From the NCBI GenBank assembly GCA_003233295.1, contig QILJ01000310.1, positions 1 to 8,675 of the forward strand: DNA of 8,675 nucleotides. Direction: 5' to 3'. The position numbers and the translations under genes are program-made. Source of the stretch: Ignavibacteria bacterium. Lineage in GTDB: Bacteria; Bacteroidota; Ignavibacteria; Ignavibacteriales; Melioribacteraceae. The notes under the pieces were generated by a model. That model saw only the letters and a list, made by a program, of their open reading frames with translations. It was not told the DNA's origin and made no database searches. Positions 1 through 6,060 of this stretch are shown piece by piece. Within the stretch, counting starts at the first letter, position 1. Each line of letters begins with the position of its first letter.

Positions 1-588
1 GATTTCCGGGTAGGAAAGGATGGAACGCTTAACGCTGCTCTCGGCGACGCCACCGGACACGGGATGCAGGCGGGAACTCTTGTAACTATAATGAAAGGTA
101 TCTTTACCACTGAAGCGGAGAATAACGATGTGCTTACCTTTTTCAATAAATCCAATAAAGCTTTGAAAGAAATAAATCTTGATAGATTAATGATGGCGTT
201 CGCGTTTCTAAAAATTAAAGGCAATCAATTAGCGCTTTCCAATGCCGGAATACCCCTAATTTATATTTATAGAAGCAAAACTAAAGAGCTCGAAAAAATT
301 AACAACAAGGGAATGCCCCTCGGCGCGATGAGGGATTTCCCTTACAAAGAGACAAAGTCGGAGCTGAATAGTGGAGATGTAATATTTCTTTTAAGCGACG
401 GTTTACCGGAGTTGTTTAACGAAGAGAAAGAAATGTTTGGCTACGAAAGAGTTGAAAAAACATTCACGGAAGTGGCGGATAGATCGCCGGAGAAAATAAT
501 TGAGCGCTTAAAAGACACGGCAATAGATTGGACAAACGGAAAAGACCCCGACGACGACGTGACGTTTGTTGTGATAAAAGTAAAGTAG
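1..588 (+). CDS. SpoIIE/RsbU-type PP2C serine/threonine phosphatase, C-terminal part (5' end outside window)
   Basis: The reading frame is open from base 1, so the start lies upstream; 195 residues are visible. An internal ATG at 64 lies inside the catalytic motif and is not the real start. The window opens at the Asp-Phe that normally ends the GGDYYDF metal-binding motif, so the first metal-binding Asp is just outside. Seen inside: GDATGHG (visible residues 15-21), GMPLGAM, SDGLPE (Asp133) and PDDDVTFVVI (Asp184-186), the remaining PP2C-type metal-binding aspartates. The family dephosphorylates phosphoserine on STAS anti-anti-sigma proteins in partner-switching signalling; that role is inferred. 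The module is very close to those of the genes at 755 and 6061, so it is probably also fused to a sensor upstream. Its codons look more G/C-rich than those of its neighbours. The stop is TAG at 586-588, and a hairpin and an orphan tail follow. Confidence 0.93.
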   Translation, partial: DFRVGKDGTLNAALGDATGHGMQAGTLVTIMKGIFTTEAENNDVLTFFNKSNKALKEINLDRLMMAFAFLKIKGNQLALSNAGIPLIYIYRSKTKELEKINNKGMPLGAMRDFPYKETKSELNSGDVIFLLSDGLPELFNEEKEMFGYERVEKTFTEVADRSPEKIIERLKDTAIDWTNGKDPDDDVTFVVIKVK

Positions 589-655
589 ACCTGTCTTAGT
601 GACATTGACAGCATAATGTTTTTACGAAGCTGGAAGTTTGTTCTTGGGGTGTTTG

Positions 656-675
656 TCCGCCATCTTTTTGGCGGA
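656..675. repeat. CCGCC/GGCGG hairpin A behind the first phosphatase
   Basis: Arms TCCGCCA (656-662) and TGGCGGA (669-675) pair perfectly around a six-base T-rich loop. A very similar hairpin occurs at 4557-4575 in the same position relative to another phosphatase gene. No T-run follows the stem (GATGAGG does), so a normal intrinsic terminator is unlikely. Both copies are followed by a GGAAT and then a phosphatase-like tail. Confidence 0.7.
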
Positions 676-676
676 G

Positions 677-715
677 ATGAGGAATGTGACATTCGTAGTT
701 ATTAAAACGAAATAG
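677..715 (+). pseudogene. Orphan 3' tail of a SpoIIE-type phosphatase gene (copy A)
   Basis: Bases 686-715 read V-T-F-V-V-I-K-T-K-stop, the same C-terminal signature as the intact phosphatases in this window (VTFVVIKVK, VTFVVIKMR, ITFVVIKIK). Just before it, 677-685 reads Asp-Glu-Glu in a frame one base off, recalling the Asp-Asp-Asp that precedes VTF in intact genes. No phosphatase domain precedes it, and it is in a different frame from the gene ending at 588. Differences from the tail of that gene and from copy B at 4579 fall mostly at silent third positions, which points to past selection as coding sequence. It is best read as the remnant of a lost or rearranged paralogue; chance or part of a repeat element remains possible. 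Confidence 0.55.
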
Positions 716-754
716 ACATAAAAGTATAAAAAACATAAGCGAAAAAATATTATT

Positions 755-3700
755 ATGAAAATAAAATTACTTGTTAAACGGATGATTAGAATACTTTACG
801 CTAAATTATTTTTACTGTCATTCTTTTTGCCTATTTCAACTTTTGTTTTTGCGCAAGAGAACTTTGTTTTTGAAAATTTCTCAATCCCGCAAGGACTATC
901 TAACCCGACAATAAATTGTATTTATGAAGACAAGTACGGATTTCTTTGGCTTGGGACAAACAACGGTTTGAACAGATATGACGGATATGAATTCAAGGTA
1001 TTTAAAAATGATCCTACTGACAGTACAAGTTTACCCAGCAATAGCATTGTAACAATCAGCGAAGACCATAATGGAAATTTATGGATTGGCGGTGCAAATG
1101 TTTTAGTGAAATTTGATAGAATGAACGGCAATTTTATAAAGGTTGCTTTTGACAGAGAACAAAATTTGAACCAGCCGATTGTTGAGAAAATCTTGATTGA
1201 TAAAAAAAACAGAATTTGGGCATCTACGGATTTTTTTGGGTTACATTTAGTTAATCAAGAAAAAATGACCTCTAAACGAAAGAAGTTTATTCTTAATAAT
1301 AAAGAATTAGCAAATGGAGATATTTATTCAATAATTGAAACAGCTAAAAATGAAATATTAGCTGTTGATAATGGTGCCGGTGTCTTTTATTACGACGAAA
1401 ATTTAGATGAATTTCATCTCTATTCTAATCTCGGAACAGAAACCGTTGGCTCTTCATCACAAGTTTTGTTTGAAGACGAATTTAACAGATTATGGATTGG
1501 AGGAGCCAGGTTATTGTCTATATATAACAGGGAATCCAAAAATATTGAAAAGGTTGACCTTTTTTATAACAAGCAAAGCAAATATTACAGTAACGGTATA
1601 TTTAATATTATTAAAGATAAATCCGGATTTATTTGGATTGCTACTTTAGATAGAGGACTCTTCCGATATAATCCGGTTGATAATAAATTTTTCCATTTTA
1701 CTGAAAAAAATAAAACAAAAAACAGCTTTAAACCAACAAGGGTTCTTTCATTATTTCAAGATAGTTTTGGAAACATTTGGATTGGTACGGCAATAAACGG
1801 ATTATACAAAGTTGACCCGAATAAACAACCAATGAATATAATCAGCATTCCGGAAAACTTAAAAACAAATACAATTGCTGATGGAATAACCGCTGTAACA
1901 AAAGACAGCAATAATAATCTGGCAATAGGCACAAACGGTTTGGGCGTTATTTGGAAAAATTATAAAACAGGCTCAGTAAAAAACTATAAATATTTTATAA
2001 ATAAGAAAACCATTTCAAGCAATATAATAACATCTCTTACTGTTGATAAAGATAACAATCTTTGGATCGGTAGTAGTTTAGGGTTAGACAAATTGAATCC
2101 TAAAAGTGGAATTATTAATAAATATTATACCGATGCACAAAAAAAATATCGTCAATATAGTATTAATGATTTACAATTTGATAATGCCGGAAGACTTTTT
2201 ATAGCACATACGGGCGGCGTTGATATTCTATACCCGAATCAGAATTATGTGAAAGAAATTCCAAGTGTATATAAGCGTGAATACGCTGAAGAACTACTGT
2301 CCAAAATAGTTGAACTTTCCGGCTCTTCAAAGCCAATCGCATCCATATTAAAAGTTGGCGAACAAAAAAGCTTGGAAAAAGAATTTGAACTAAAGGACGA
2401 TACTAAAATTTTAGCGATTGGTGTCGGCGAAGGACAGCCAAATTTAGAAATTATGTTTGATTACGGTTGGCTTGAAGACGAAGACGGAAATATAATTTGG
2501 GGAATGCAAAAATTTTTCAATTCTTTTCATTTTCAAGGCGGAATGAAAAATAGAATAATGACCCGAACTCTTGAACTAAAGAAAGGCAGATATAAACTTA
2601 AATACAAATCAGATGTAGGACATTGTTATGGAGCTTTTAACGTGGTTGCACCTAAGGATTCTTCTCTTTGGGGAATTCAATTAATAAAATTAAATGACAA
2701 TCTTTTTTCTGAATTATCTAAAAAAATTGATGATGAAATAGAGAATAGTTCAAAAATGCTGATGGACGATGCCCAATCAATATTTATAAGTAAATTGTAT
2801 GAAAATATACTTTGGATTGGTACGCTGAGTCAGGGTCTTCTCAAATATAATTTAAGTAACGGTAAATTTAAGCAGTATAACAAAATTATTGAATCTGCTG
2901 CTGCAGATTTTGTTATAAGCAACGATGTTTACTTCGTTTTGGAAGATAGTAAAGGCTTTGTTTGGTTTTCCTCGCCAAATGGTTTGGGCAAACTTAATCC
3001 TAAGACAGAGATGATCAAATACTTTACCGAAAAGGATGGTTTGCCTACAAATATGATTAGGACAATTCAAGAAGATAATTATGGAAATTTATGGATCAGC
3101 AGCGCCGCCGGTTTAACTACTCTCGTTAGAAATAACGAAGGAGAGAAAGAAACATTTATCAATATTGATATTAAAGACGGCTTACAGGGTTATTCCTATT
3201 CACGCGCTACTTGGAAATCAGAGAATGGTGAATTATACTTTGGAGGGGTTAACGGCATCAACTATTTCAGACCTGGAAGAACAAATCAAACAAAGCCAAA
3301 AATTGTAATTACAGATTTCAGATTATCTGATGTTTCCGTGTTTGATGACAGTTCAAATTCACTTCTAAAAAAAGAATTGAACGAAACTGAAGAATTAAAA
3401 TTAAACTACACTCAAAACGATATCGCTTTTCAATTTTCACCTATACATTATTCCAGACCGGAAAGAAATTTGATTGCCTACAAACTGGAAGGTTTTAATA
3501 AAGATTGGGTATACAGTAAATTAAAATTTGCTTCTTTTACAAATCTTGACCCCGGCGAATATGTTTTTAAGTTGAAGGCGGCAAATGGAGATGGAATATG
3601 GAGCGAAGATGAAAAGGCAGTTAAAATTGAAATAGCTCCTCCATATTGGAAGACTACCTTTGCATACGTTTTATACGGATTGCTAATTATATCCGGAATA

Positions 3701-4549
3701 TTTGGAATTGATAAATTTCAGCGAAGAAGACTACTTGCTAAAGCAAAAGAGAAAATGAAAATTCAGGAAGCAGAACTTCGTGCAGTAACTGCAGAGGCTC
3801 AGGCAAAAGTAGTTCAAGCCGAAAACGACCGTAAAACAAAAGAGCTTGAGGAAGCTCGTGAACTTCAGCTTTCTATGCTGCCCAAAGAACTTCCCAAAAT
3901 ACCAAATCTTGATATTGCCGTTTATATGCAGACTGCAACCGAAGTGGGCGGAGATTATTATGATTTTCACGTTGGAATGGACGGAACGCTTACTGTTGTA
4001 GTAGGCGACGCAACCGGTCACGGATTAAATGCGGGAACTATTGTAACGGCAACAAAGAGTTTGTTTAGCTCATATGCTAATAATCCGGATATCCTTTTCA
4101 CCTTTTCAGAAATCTCACGTGTAATAAAAGGGATGAAATTCCATCAGCTGACAATGTGCTTAATGCTGATAAAGATAAAAGGGAATGAATTTTCTGTATC
4201 ATCGGCAGCAATGCCTCCGGCTTTGATATACAGAAAAAAGAATCAGGCAATAGAGGAGATATTTATGAAAGGGATGCCTCTCGGAGCGATGAAAGATTTT
4301 CCTTACACATTAAAAGAAAGTCAGTTAGAACAAGGTGATACAATTTTATTATTGACTGATGGATTACCGGAATTAACTAATGATAATAATGAAATGTACG
4401 GTTATGACAGAACAAAAACAGAGTTTCATTCAATGGCAGAAAAAGAACCAGAAGAAATTATTAATCATTTAAAAAAATCAGCATCACAATGGGTAAACGG
4501 AAAAGACCCAGATGACGACGTTACGTTTGTGGTAATTAAAATGAGATGA
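755..4549 (+). CDS. Propeller/Y_Y_Y sensor fused to a SpoIIE-type phosphatase
   Basis: This 1264-residue inner-membrane sensor phosphatase has a signal peptide (about 1-33, cut after VFA). About thirteen Reg_prop blades with the LWIGT-x-GL pattern follow (about 40-500 and 680-840). Between them sits an insert of roughly 180 residues without that pattern (about 497-676). A Y_Y_Y domain (about 880-960), one membrane helix (about 966-986), a charged coiled coil (about 990-1040) and the phosphatase domain (about 1050-1264) complete it. Catalytic motifs are intact: GGDYYD (Asp1067, Asp1070), GDATGHG (Asp1085), TDGLPE (Asp1202), DPDDDVT (1251-1257). The propeller/Y_Y_Y half is the sensor of hybrid two-component systems of Bacteroidota, which often sense polysaccharide fragments; here the histidine kinase is replaced by a phosphatase. 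A periplasmic ligand should therefore control dephosphorylation of a cytoplasmic STAS partner (inference). The start has no clear Shine-Dalgarno sequence; Met10 is an alternative, but Met1 gives a good signal peptide. Confidence 0.94.
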   Translation: MKIKLLVKRMIRILYAKLFLLSFFLPISTFVFAQENFVFENFSIPQGLSNPTINCIYEDKYGFLWLGTNNGLNRYDGYEFKVFKNDPTDSTSLPSNSIVTISEDHNGNLWIGGANVLVKFDRMNGNFIKVAFDREQNLNQPIVEKILIDKKNRIWASTDFFGLHLVNQEKMTSKRKKFILNNKELANGDIYSIIETAKNEILAVDNGAGVFYYDENLDEFHLYSNLGTETVGSSSQVLFEDEFNRLWIGGARLLSIYNRESKNIEKVDLFYNKQSKYYSNGIFNIIKDKSGFIWIATLDRGLFRYNPVDNKFFHFTEKNKTKNSFKPTRVLSLFQDSFGNIWIGTAINGLYKVDPNKQPMNIISIPENLKTNTIADGITAVTKDSNNNLAIGTNGLGVIWKNYKTGSVKNYKYFINKKTISSNIITSLTVDKDNNLWIGSSLGLDKLNPKSGIINKYYTDAQKKYRQYSINDLQFDNAGRLFIAHTGGVDILYPNQNYVKEIPSVYKREYAEELLSKIVELSGSSKPIASILKVGEQKSLEKEFELKDDTKILAIGVGEGQPNLEIMFDYGWLEDEDGNIIWGMQKFFNSFHFQGGMKNRIMTRTLELKKGRYKLKYKSDVGHCYGAFNVVAPKDSSLWGIQLIKLNDNLFSELSKKIDDEIENSSKMLMDDAQSIFISKLYENILWIGTLSQGLLKYNLSNGKFKQYNKIIESAAADFVISNDVYFVLEDSKGFVWFSSPNGLGKLNPKTEMIKYFTEKDGLPTNMIRTIQEDNYGNLWISSAAGLTTLVRNNEGEKETFINIDIKDGLQGYSYSRATWKSENGELYFGGVNGINYFRPGRTNQTKPKIVITDFRLSDVSVFDDSSNSLLKKELNETEELKLNYTQNDIAFQFSPIHYSRPERNLIAYKLEGFNKDWVYSKLKFASFTNLDPGEYVFKLKAANGDGIWSEDEKAVKIEIAPPYWKTTFAYVLYGLLIISGIFGIDKFQRRRLLAKAKEKMKIQEAELRAVTAEAQAKVVQAENDRKTKELEEARELQLSMLPKELPKIPNLDIAVYMQTATEVGGDYYDFHVGMDGTLTVVVGDATGHGLNAGTIVTATKSLFSSYANNPDILFTFSEISRVIKGMKFHQLTMCLMLIKIKGNEFSVSSAAMPPALIYRKKNQAIEEIFMKGMPLGAMKDFPYTLKESQLEQGDTILLLTDGLPELTNDNNEMYGYDRTKTEFHSMAEKEPEEIINHLKKSASQWVNGKDPDDDVTFVVIKMR
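2243..2782 (+). other. Domain inserted in the propeller of the sensor phosphatase
   Basis: Residues about 497-676 lack the LWIGT blade pattern that runs before and after them. The segment has an acidic/lysine-rich beginning, then a stretch that looks like a small beta-sandwich: DDTKILAIGVGEG, an MFDYGWLEDEDG strand-turn, then LELKKGRYKLKYKSDVGHCYGAFN and a DSSLWGIQL end (about 548-645). It ends in a probable helix (650-676) leading back to the next blade. The G-x-Y-x-L-x-Y-x-S-D pattern resembles small beta-sandwich modules that bind ligands or partners, but I cannot name a family. The reading frame is continuous and base composition does not change visibly. Confidence 0.5.
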
Positions 4550-4556
4550 TGTTTAC

Positions 4557-4575
4557 CCGCCAATTATTTTGGCGG
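4557..4575. repeat. CCGCC/GGCGG hairpin B behind the sensor phosphatase
   Basis: Arms CCGCCAA (4557-4563) and TTGGCGG (4569-4575) pair perfectly around TTATT. It begins seven bases after the stop codon at 4547-4549. It is the counterpart of the hairpin at 656-675: same stem core, A/T-rich loop, TTTTGGCGGA right arm, and a following GGAATGT. No T-run follows, so it is a poor terminator candidate; a dispersed palindromic repeat is more likely. Confidence 0.7.
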
Positions 4576-4578
4576 AAT

Positions 4579-4608
4579 GTTACATTTGTTGTTATAAAAG
4601 TGAAATAA
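4579..4608 (+). pseudogene. Orphan 3' tail of a SpoIIE-type phosphatase gene (copy B)
   Basis: The bases read V-T-F-V-V-I-K-V-K-stop, identical in protein to the true end of the gene finishing at 588. They lie only 29 bases after the stop of the sensor phosphatase, in another frame, with no phosphatase domain in front. Relative to copy A (686-715), seven of thirty bases differ, five of them silent third-position changes. The preceding hairpin and GGAAT are shared with copy A. I infer a remnant of a displaced gene end. Confidence 0.55.
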
Positions 4609-4624
4609 CAATTACAATTTTATT

Positions 4625-4640
4625 TGCTCAGTAATGAGCA
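4625..4640. promoter_or_regulatory. Perfect 6-bp inverted repeat upstream of the methyltransferase
   Basis: TGCTCA (4625-4630) and TGAGCA (4635-4640) flank a GTAA spacer, 43 bases before the methyltransferase start codon. It could be an operator for a dimeric regulator or a leader hairpin of the mRNA. No matching copy was seen elsewhere in the window, so function is a guess. Confidence 0.3.
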
Positions 4641-4670
4641 CGTAGCTAGTAAATAATAATAAAATATATA

Positions 4671-4676
4671 AAGGAG
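4671..4676 (+). promoter_or_regulatory. Shine-Dalgarno site of the methyltransferase
   Basis: AAGGAG ends seven bases before the ATG at 4684 and fixes that start. It is the clearest ribosome binding site in the window; the two complete phosphatase genes have only A+T-rich leaders, as is common in Bacteroidota relatives. Confidence 0.75.
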
Positions 4677-4683
4677 TAACACC

Positions 4684-5736
4684 ATGAGAGTTTTAGAAAG
4701 CACAAAAATAGTCGAGAAACAAGTCGACCCTTCAAAAATACTGCAAGTTGGAATGGGATTCCTCGCATCGAAAACATTATTAACTGCTGTCAACATGGGG
4801 CTTTTCACCCAACTGGCTCAAGGTGAATTATCGGGTAAAAGCATTCAGGAAAAACTAGGTCTGCATGATCGTGGACTTTATGATTTTCTTGATACATTAG
4901 TTGCTTTAGGGTTTTTGAAAAGAAGCGGCATAAAAGAATCTGCAGTATACAGAAATGCTGAAGATTCTGACATATTCTTGGATAAAAATAAACCAAGTTA
5001 TATGGGTGGAATTTTAGAAATGTCCAATCATAGATTATATTCATTCTGGAATGATCTTGAAGAAGGATTGAAGACAGGTGCGCCTCAAAATGAAATTAAA
5101 TCCGGTGGAGAGAATTTATTCGAAGCGTTATACGCTGATGAAGAAAGGCTGAGGGAATTTCTACAAGCGATGGCGGGCATACAGATGGGAAATTTCAAAG
5201 TGTTTTCTAATGAGTTTGATTTTTCTAAATATAACACTCTCTGTGATATTGGAGGAGCCGGCGGTTTTTTGGCTGCTCAAGTTGCAATAGAAAATGATCA
5301 TATGAAATGTATATCGTTTGATCTACCGCAAGTTTCACCCATCGCTCAAGAAAATATAACAAAGATGGGGATTGATAATAATGTGATAATTCAAGCCGGT
5401 GATTTCTTCGTTGATGATTTTCCCAAAACGGATATAATAACGATGGGTAATGTTCTTCATGATTGGGGTATTGAAAATAAGAAATACTTGATAAAAAAAG
5501 CGTATGATGCTTTACCAGAAGGAGGTTCGTTAGTGGTTATCGAAAATATCATTGATAACGACAGGAGTAAAAATGTATTTGGTCTTTTAATCTCGCTGAA
5601 TATGATAATTGAAACACCAGACGGATTTGATTTTACAGCTGAAGATTTTAATAAATGGGCTACTGAAATTGGTTTTAAGGAAACATCTATAATGCCATTA
5701 ACTGGACCGGCTAGCGCTGCAATTGCTGTTAAATAA
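4684..5736 (+). CDS. SAM-dependent O-methyltransferase, family 2 (COMT / acetylserotonin type)
   Basis: This 350-residue cytoplasmic enzyme has the usual length and layout of the family. An N-terminal helical/winged-helix dimerisation region (about 15-100, with GFLASKTLLTAVNMGLF and a following LDTLVALGFLKR) precedes a Rossmann methyltransferase domain. Visible motifs: SAM-binding CDIGGAGGFLA (187-197), Asp213 in FDLPQV, which should hold the SAM ribose, GDFF (239-242), and NVLHDWG with His259 at the position of the catalytic base in plant COMT-like enzymes. LPEGGSLVVIENII (277-290) is the usual strand after motif III. It should transfer methyl from SAM to a hydroxyl on a small aromatic or polyketide/carotenoid-like acceptor; the acceptor cannot be told. 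The gene lies 134 bases after one sensor phosphatase and 324 before another, with its own ribosome site and no biosynthetic neighbours. A regulatory link to them is possible but unproven. Confidence 0.9.
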   Translation: MRVLESTKIVEKQVDPSKILQVGMGFLASKTLLTAVNMGLFTQLAQGELSGKSIQEKLGLHDRGLYDFLDTLVALGFLKRSGIKESAVYRNAEDSDIFLDKNKPSYMGGILEMSNHRLYSFWNDLEEGLKTGAPQNEIKSGGENLFEALYADEERLREFLQAMAGIQMGNFKVFSNEFDFSKYNTLCDIGGAGGFLAAQVAIENDHMKCISFDLPQVSPIAQENITKMGIDNNVIIQAGDFFVDDFPKTDIITMGNVLHDWGIENKKYLIKKAYDALPEGGSLVVIENIIDNDRSKNVFGLLISLNMIIETPDGFDFTAEDFNKWATEIGFKETSIMPLTGPASAAIAVK

Positions 5737-5743
5737 ATTTAAA

Positions 5744-5827
5744 CGAGATTATGCAATAGGAAAGAAAATTTAGGCAACAAAGACTTCATCTATTGCATCT
5801 CCGAGGGAGTCCTTCGGACAAATCTCG
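5744..5827. repeat. Split inverted repeat with an extra hairpin inside its right arm
   Basis: CGAGATT (5744-5750) directly followed by ATGCAATAG (5751-5759) form a continuous left arm of 16 bases. The matching right arm is in two pieces: CTATTGCAT (5790-5798) and AATCTCG (5821-5827). All 16 positions pair. The 22 bases between the pieces (5799-5820) are themselves a palindrome. The simplest reading is a palindrome inserted into an older palindrome. Confidence 0.65.
5799..5820. repeat. Small palindrome interrupting an older stem
   Basis: TCCGAGGGA (5800-5808) can pair with TCCTTCGGA (5810-5818), with one G-T pair. Alternatively GTCC (5809-5812) pairs with GGAC (5816-5819) around TTC, inside CCGAG (5801-5805) and CTCGG (5824-5828). 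The two folds exclude each other. It sits exactly at the break in the right arm of the surrounding 16-bp stem. Confidence 0.55.
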
Positions 5828-5840
5828 GTAATCCTGCCAT

Positions 5841-5905
5841 ACTTGGAGTTGGGGATGATAACCCAAATACTTATTTGTAGAAAGTTATCATCCCTTACTC
5901 CAAGT
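5841..5905. repeat. Long 22-bp stem-loop
   Basis: The left arm (5841-5862, starting ACTTGGAGT and ending GATGATAAC) pairs with the right arm (5884-5905, starting GTTATCATC and ending ACTCCAAGT). Twenty positions are Watson-Crick, one is G-T and one is a T-T mismatch. The 21-base loop contains a second small hairpin, CAAAT (5864-5868) with ATTTG (5873-5877). Such length and near-perfection cannot be chance. No T-run follows, which argues against a simple terminator. Confidence 0.8.
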
Positions 5906-5913
5906 AGAGCGTA

Positions 5914-5940
5914 TATGCATTTGAAGGCTTCTAATGCATA
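5914..5940. repeat. Third stem-loop of the intergenic block
   Basis: TATGCATT (5914-5921) pairs perfectly with AATGCATA (5933-5940). Within the loop GAAG (5923-5926) can pair with CTTC (5928-5931). The eight bases GTAGAGCG just before it (5904-5911) also occur at the start of a palindrome on the minus strand near 8550, a weak hint of a shared repeat family. Confidence 0.6.
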
Positions 5941-5953
5941 GATTGGGTTTAAC

Positions 5954-6060
5954 TGGTATTTTACTCATCATTTTTGATAATTGATTATTAAAATTCATTT
6001 AATTGAAATTTTATATATTTTTAAAACATATCAATTATTACAAATTCAATTTTTAATAAT
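5954..6060 (+). other. Very A+T-rich leader of the 7TM phosphatase gene
   Basis: About 107 bases, overwhelmingly A and T, lead directly to the ATG at 6061. No Shine-Dalgarno match is visible. The promoter is presumably here, but I could not place a convincing Bacteroidota-type -33/-7 pair (TTG and TAnnTTTG at the right spacing). Confidence 0.35.

Larger units (their letters stand above)
5738..5953. other. Structured intergenic block of nested inverted repeats
   Basis: This non-coding stretch directly after the methyltransferase stop is made largely of pairing segments. TTAAAC (5739-5744) can pair with GTTTAA (5947-5952), closing the whole block. Inside lie three independent stem-loops, at 5744-5827, 5841-5905 and 5914-5940, described separately. 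No open frame of useful size and no T-run after any stem were seen. It could be a structured RNA, a cluster of palindromic repeats or a small non-autonomous mobile element; I do not recognise a known family. Confidence 0.55.

Noticed and set aside
64..588. Start of the first phosphatase at the ATG at 64
   Set aside because: The frame is open and conserved upstream (GDATGHG is encoded before and up to it), so the ATG is an internal Met in the catalytic core.
441..692. Open frame on the minus strand across the end of the first phosphatase and the gap
   Set aside because: It is antisense to a well-supported catalytic domain, has low-complexity Ser/Pro content and no recognisable domain; a shadow of the opposite strand.
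589..715. Programmed frameshift or readthrough joining the first phosphatase to the second tail
   Set aside because: The tail is in another frame with several stops and a 67-base gap before the hairpin; the gene already has a complete tail of its own.
2243..2782. Frameshifted or pseudogenised part of the sensor
   Set aside because: The frame is open, the amino acid content is normal and the blades resume in the same frame after the segment, so it is a domain insertion and not damage.
3731..4021. Antisense open frame over the coiled coil of the sensor phosphatase
   Set aside because: It arises from the complement of Lys/Glu-rich codons (Phe/Leu/Cys-rich translation); no start signal or homology.
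4557..4575. Intrinsic transcription terminator
   Set aside because: The stem is followed by AATGTTACATT, not a T-run, and the same hairpin recurs with an orphan gene tail, which a terminator does not explain.
5739..5953. Integron attC-like recombination site closed by TTAAAC/GTTTAA
   Set aside because: The terminal bases do not fit RYYYAAC at the left and GTTRRRY at the right, and no integrase or cassette structure is visible.
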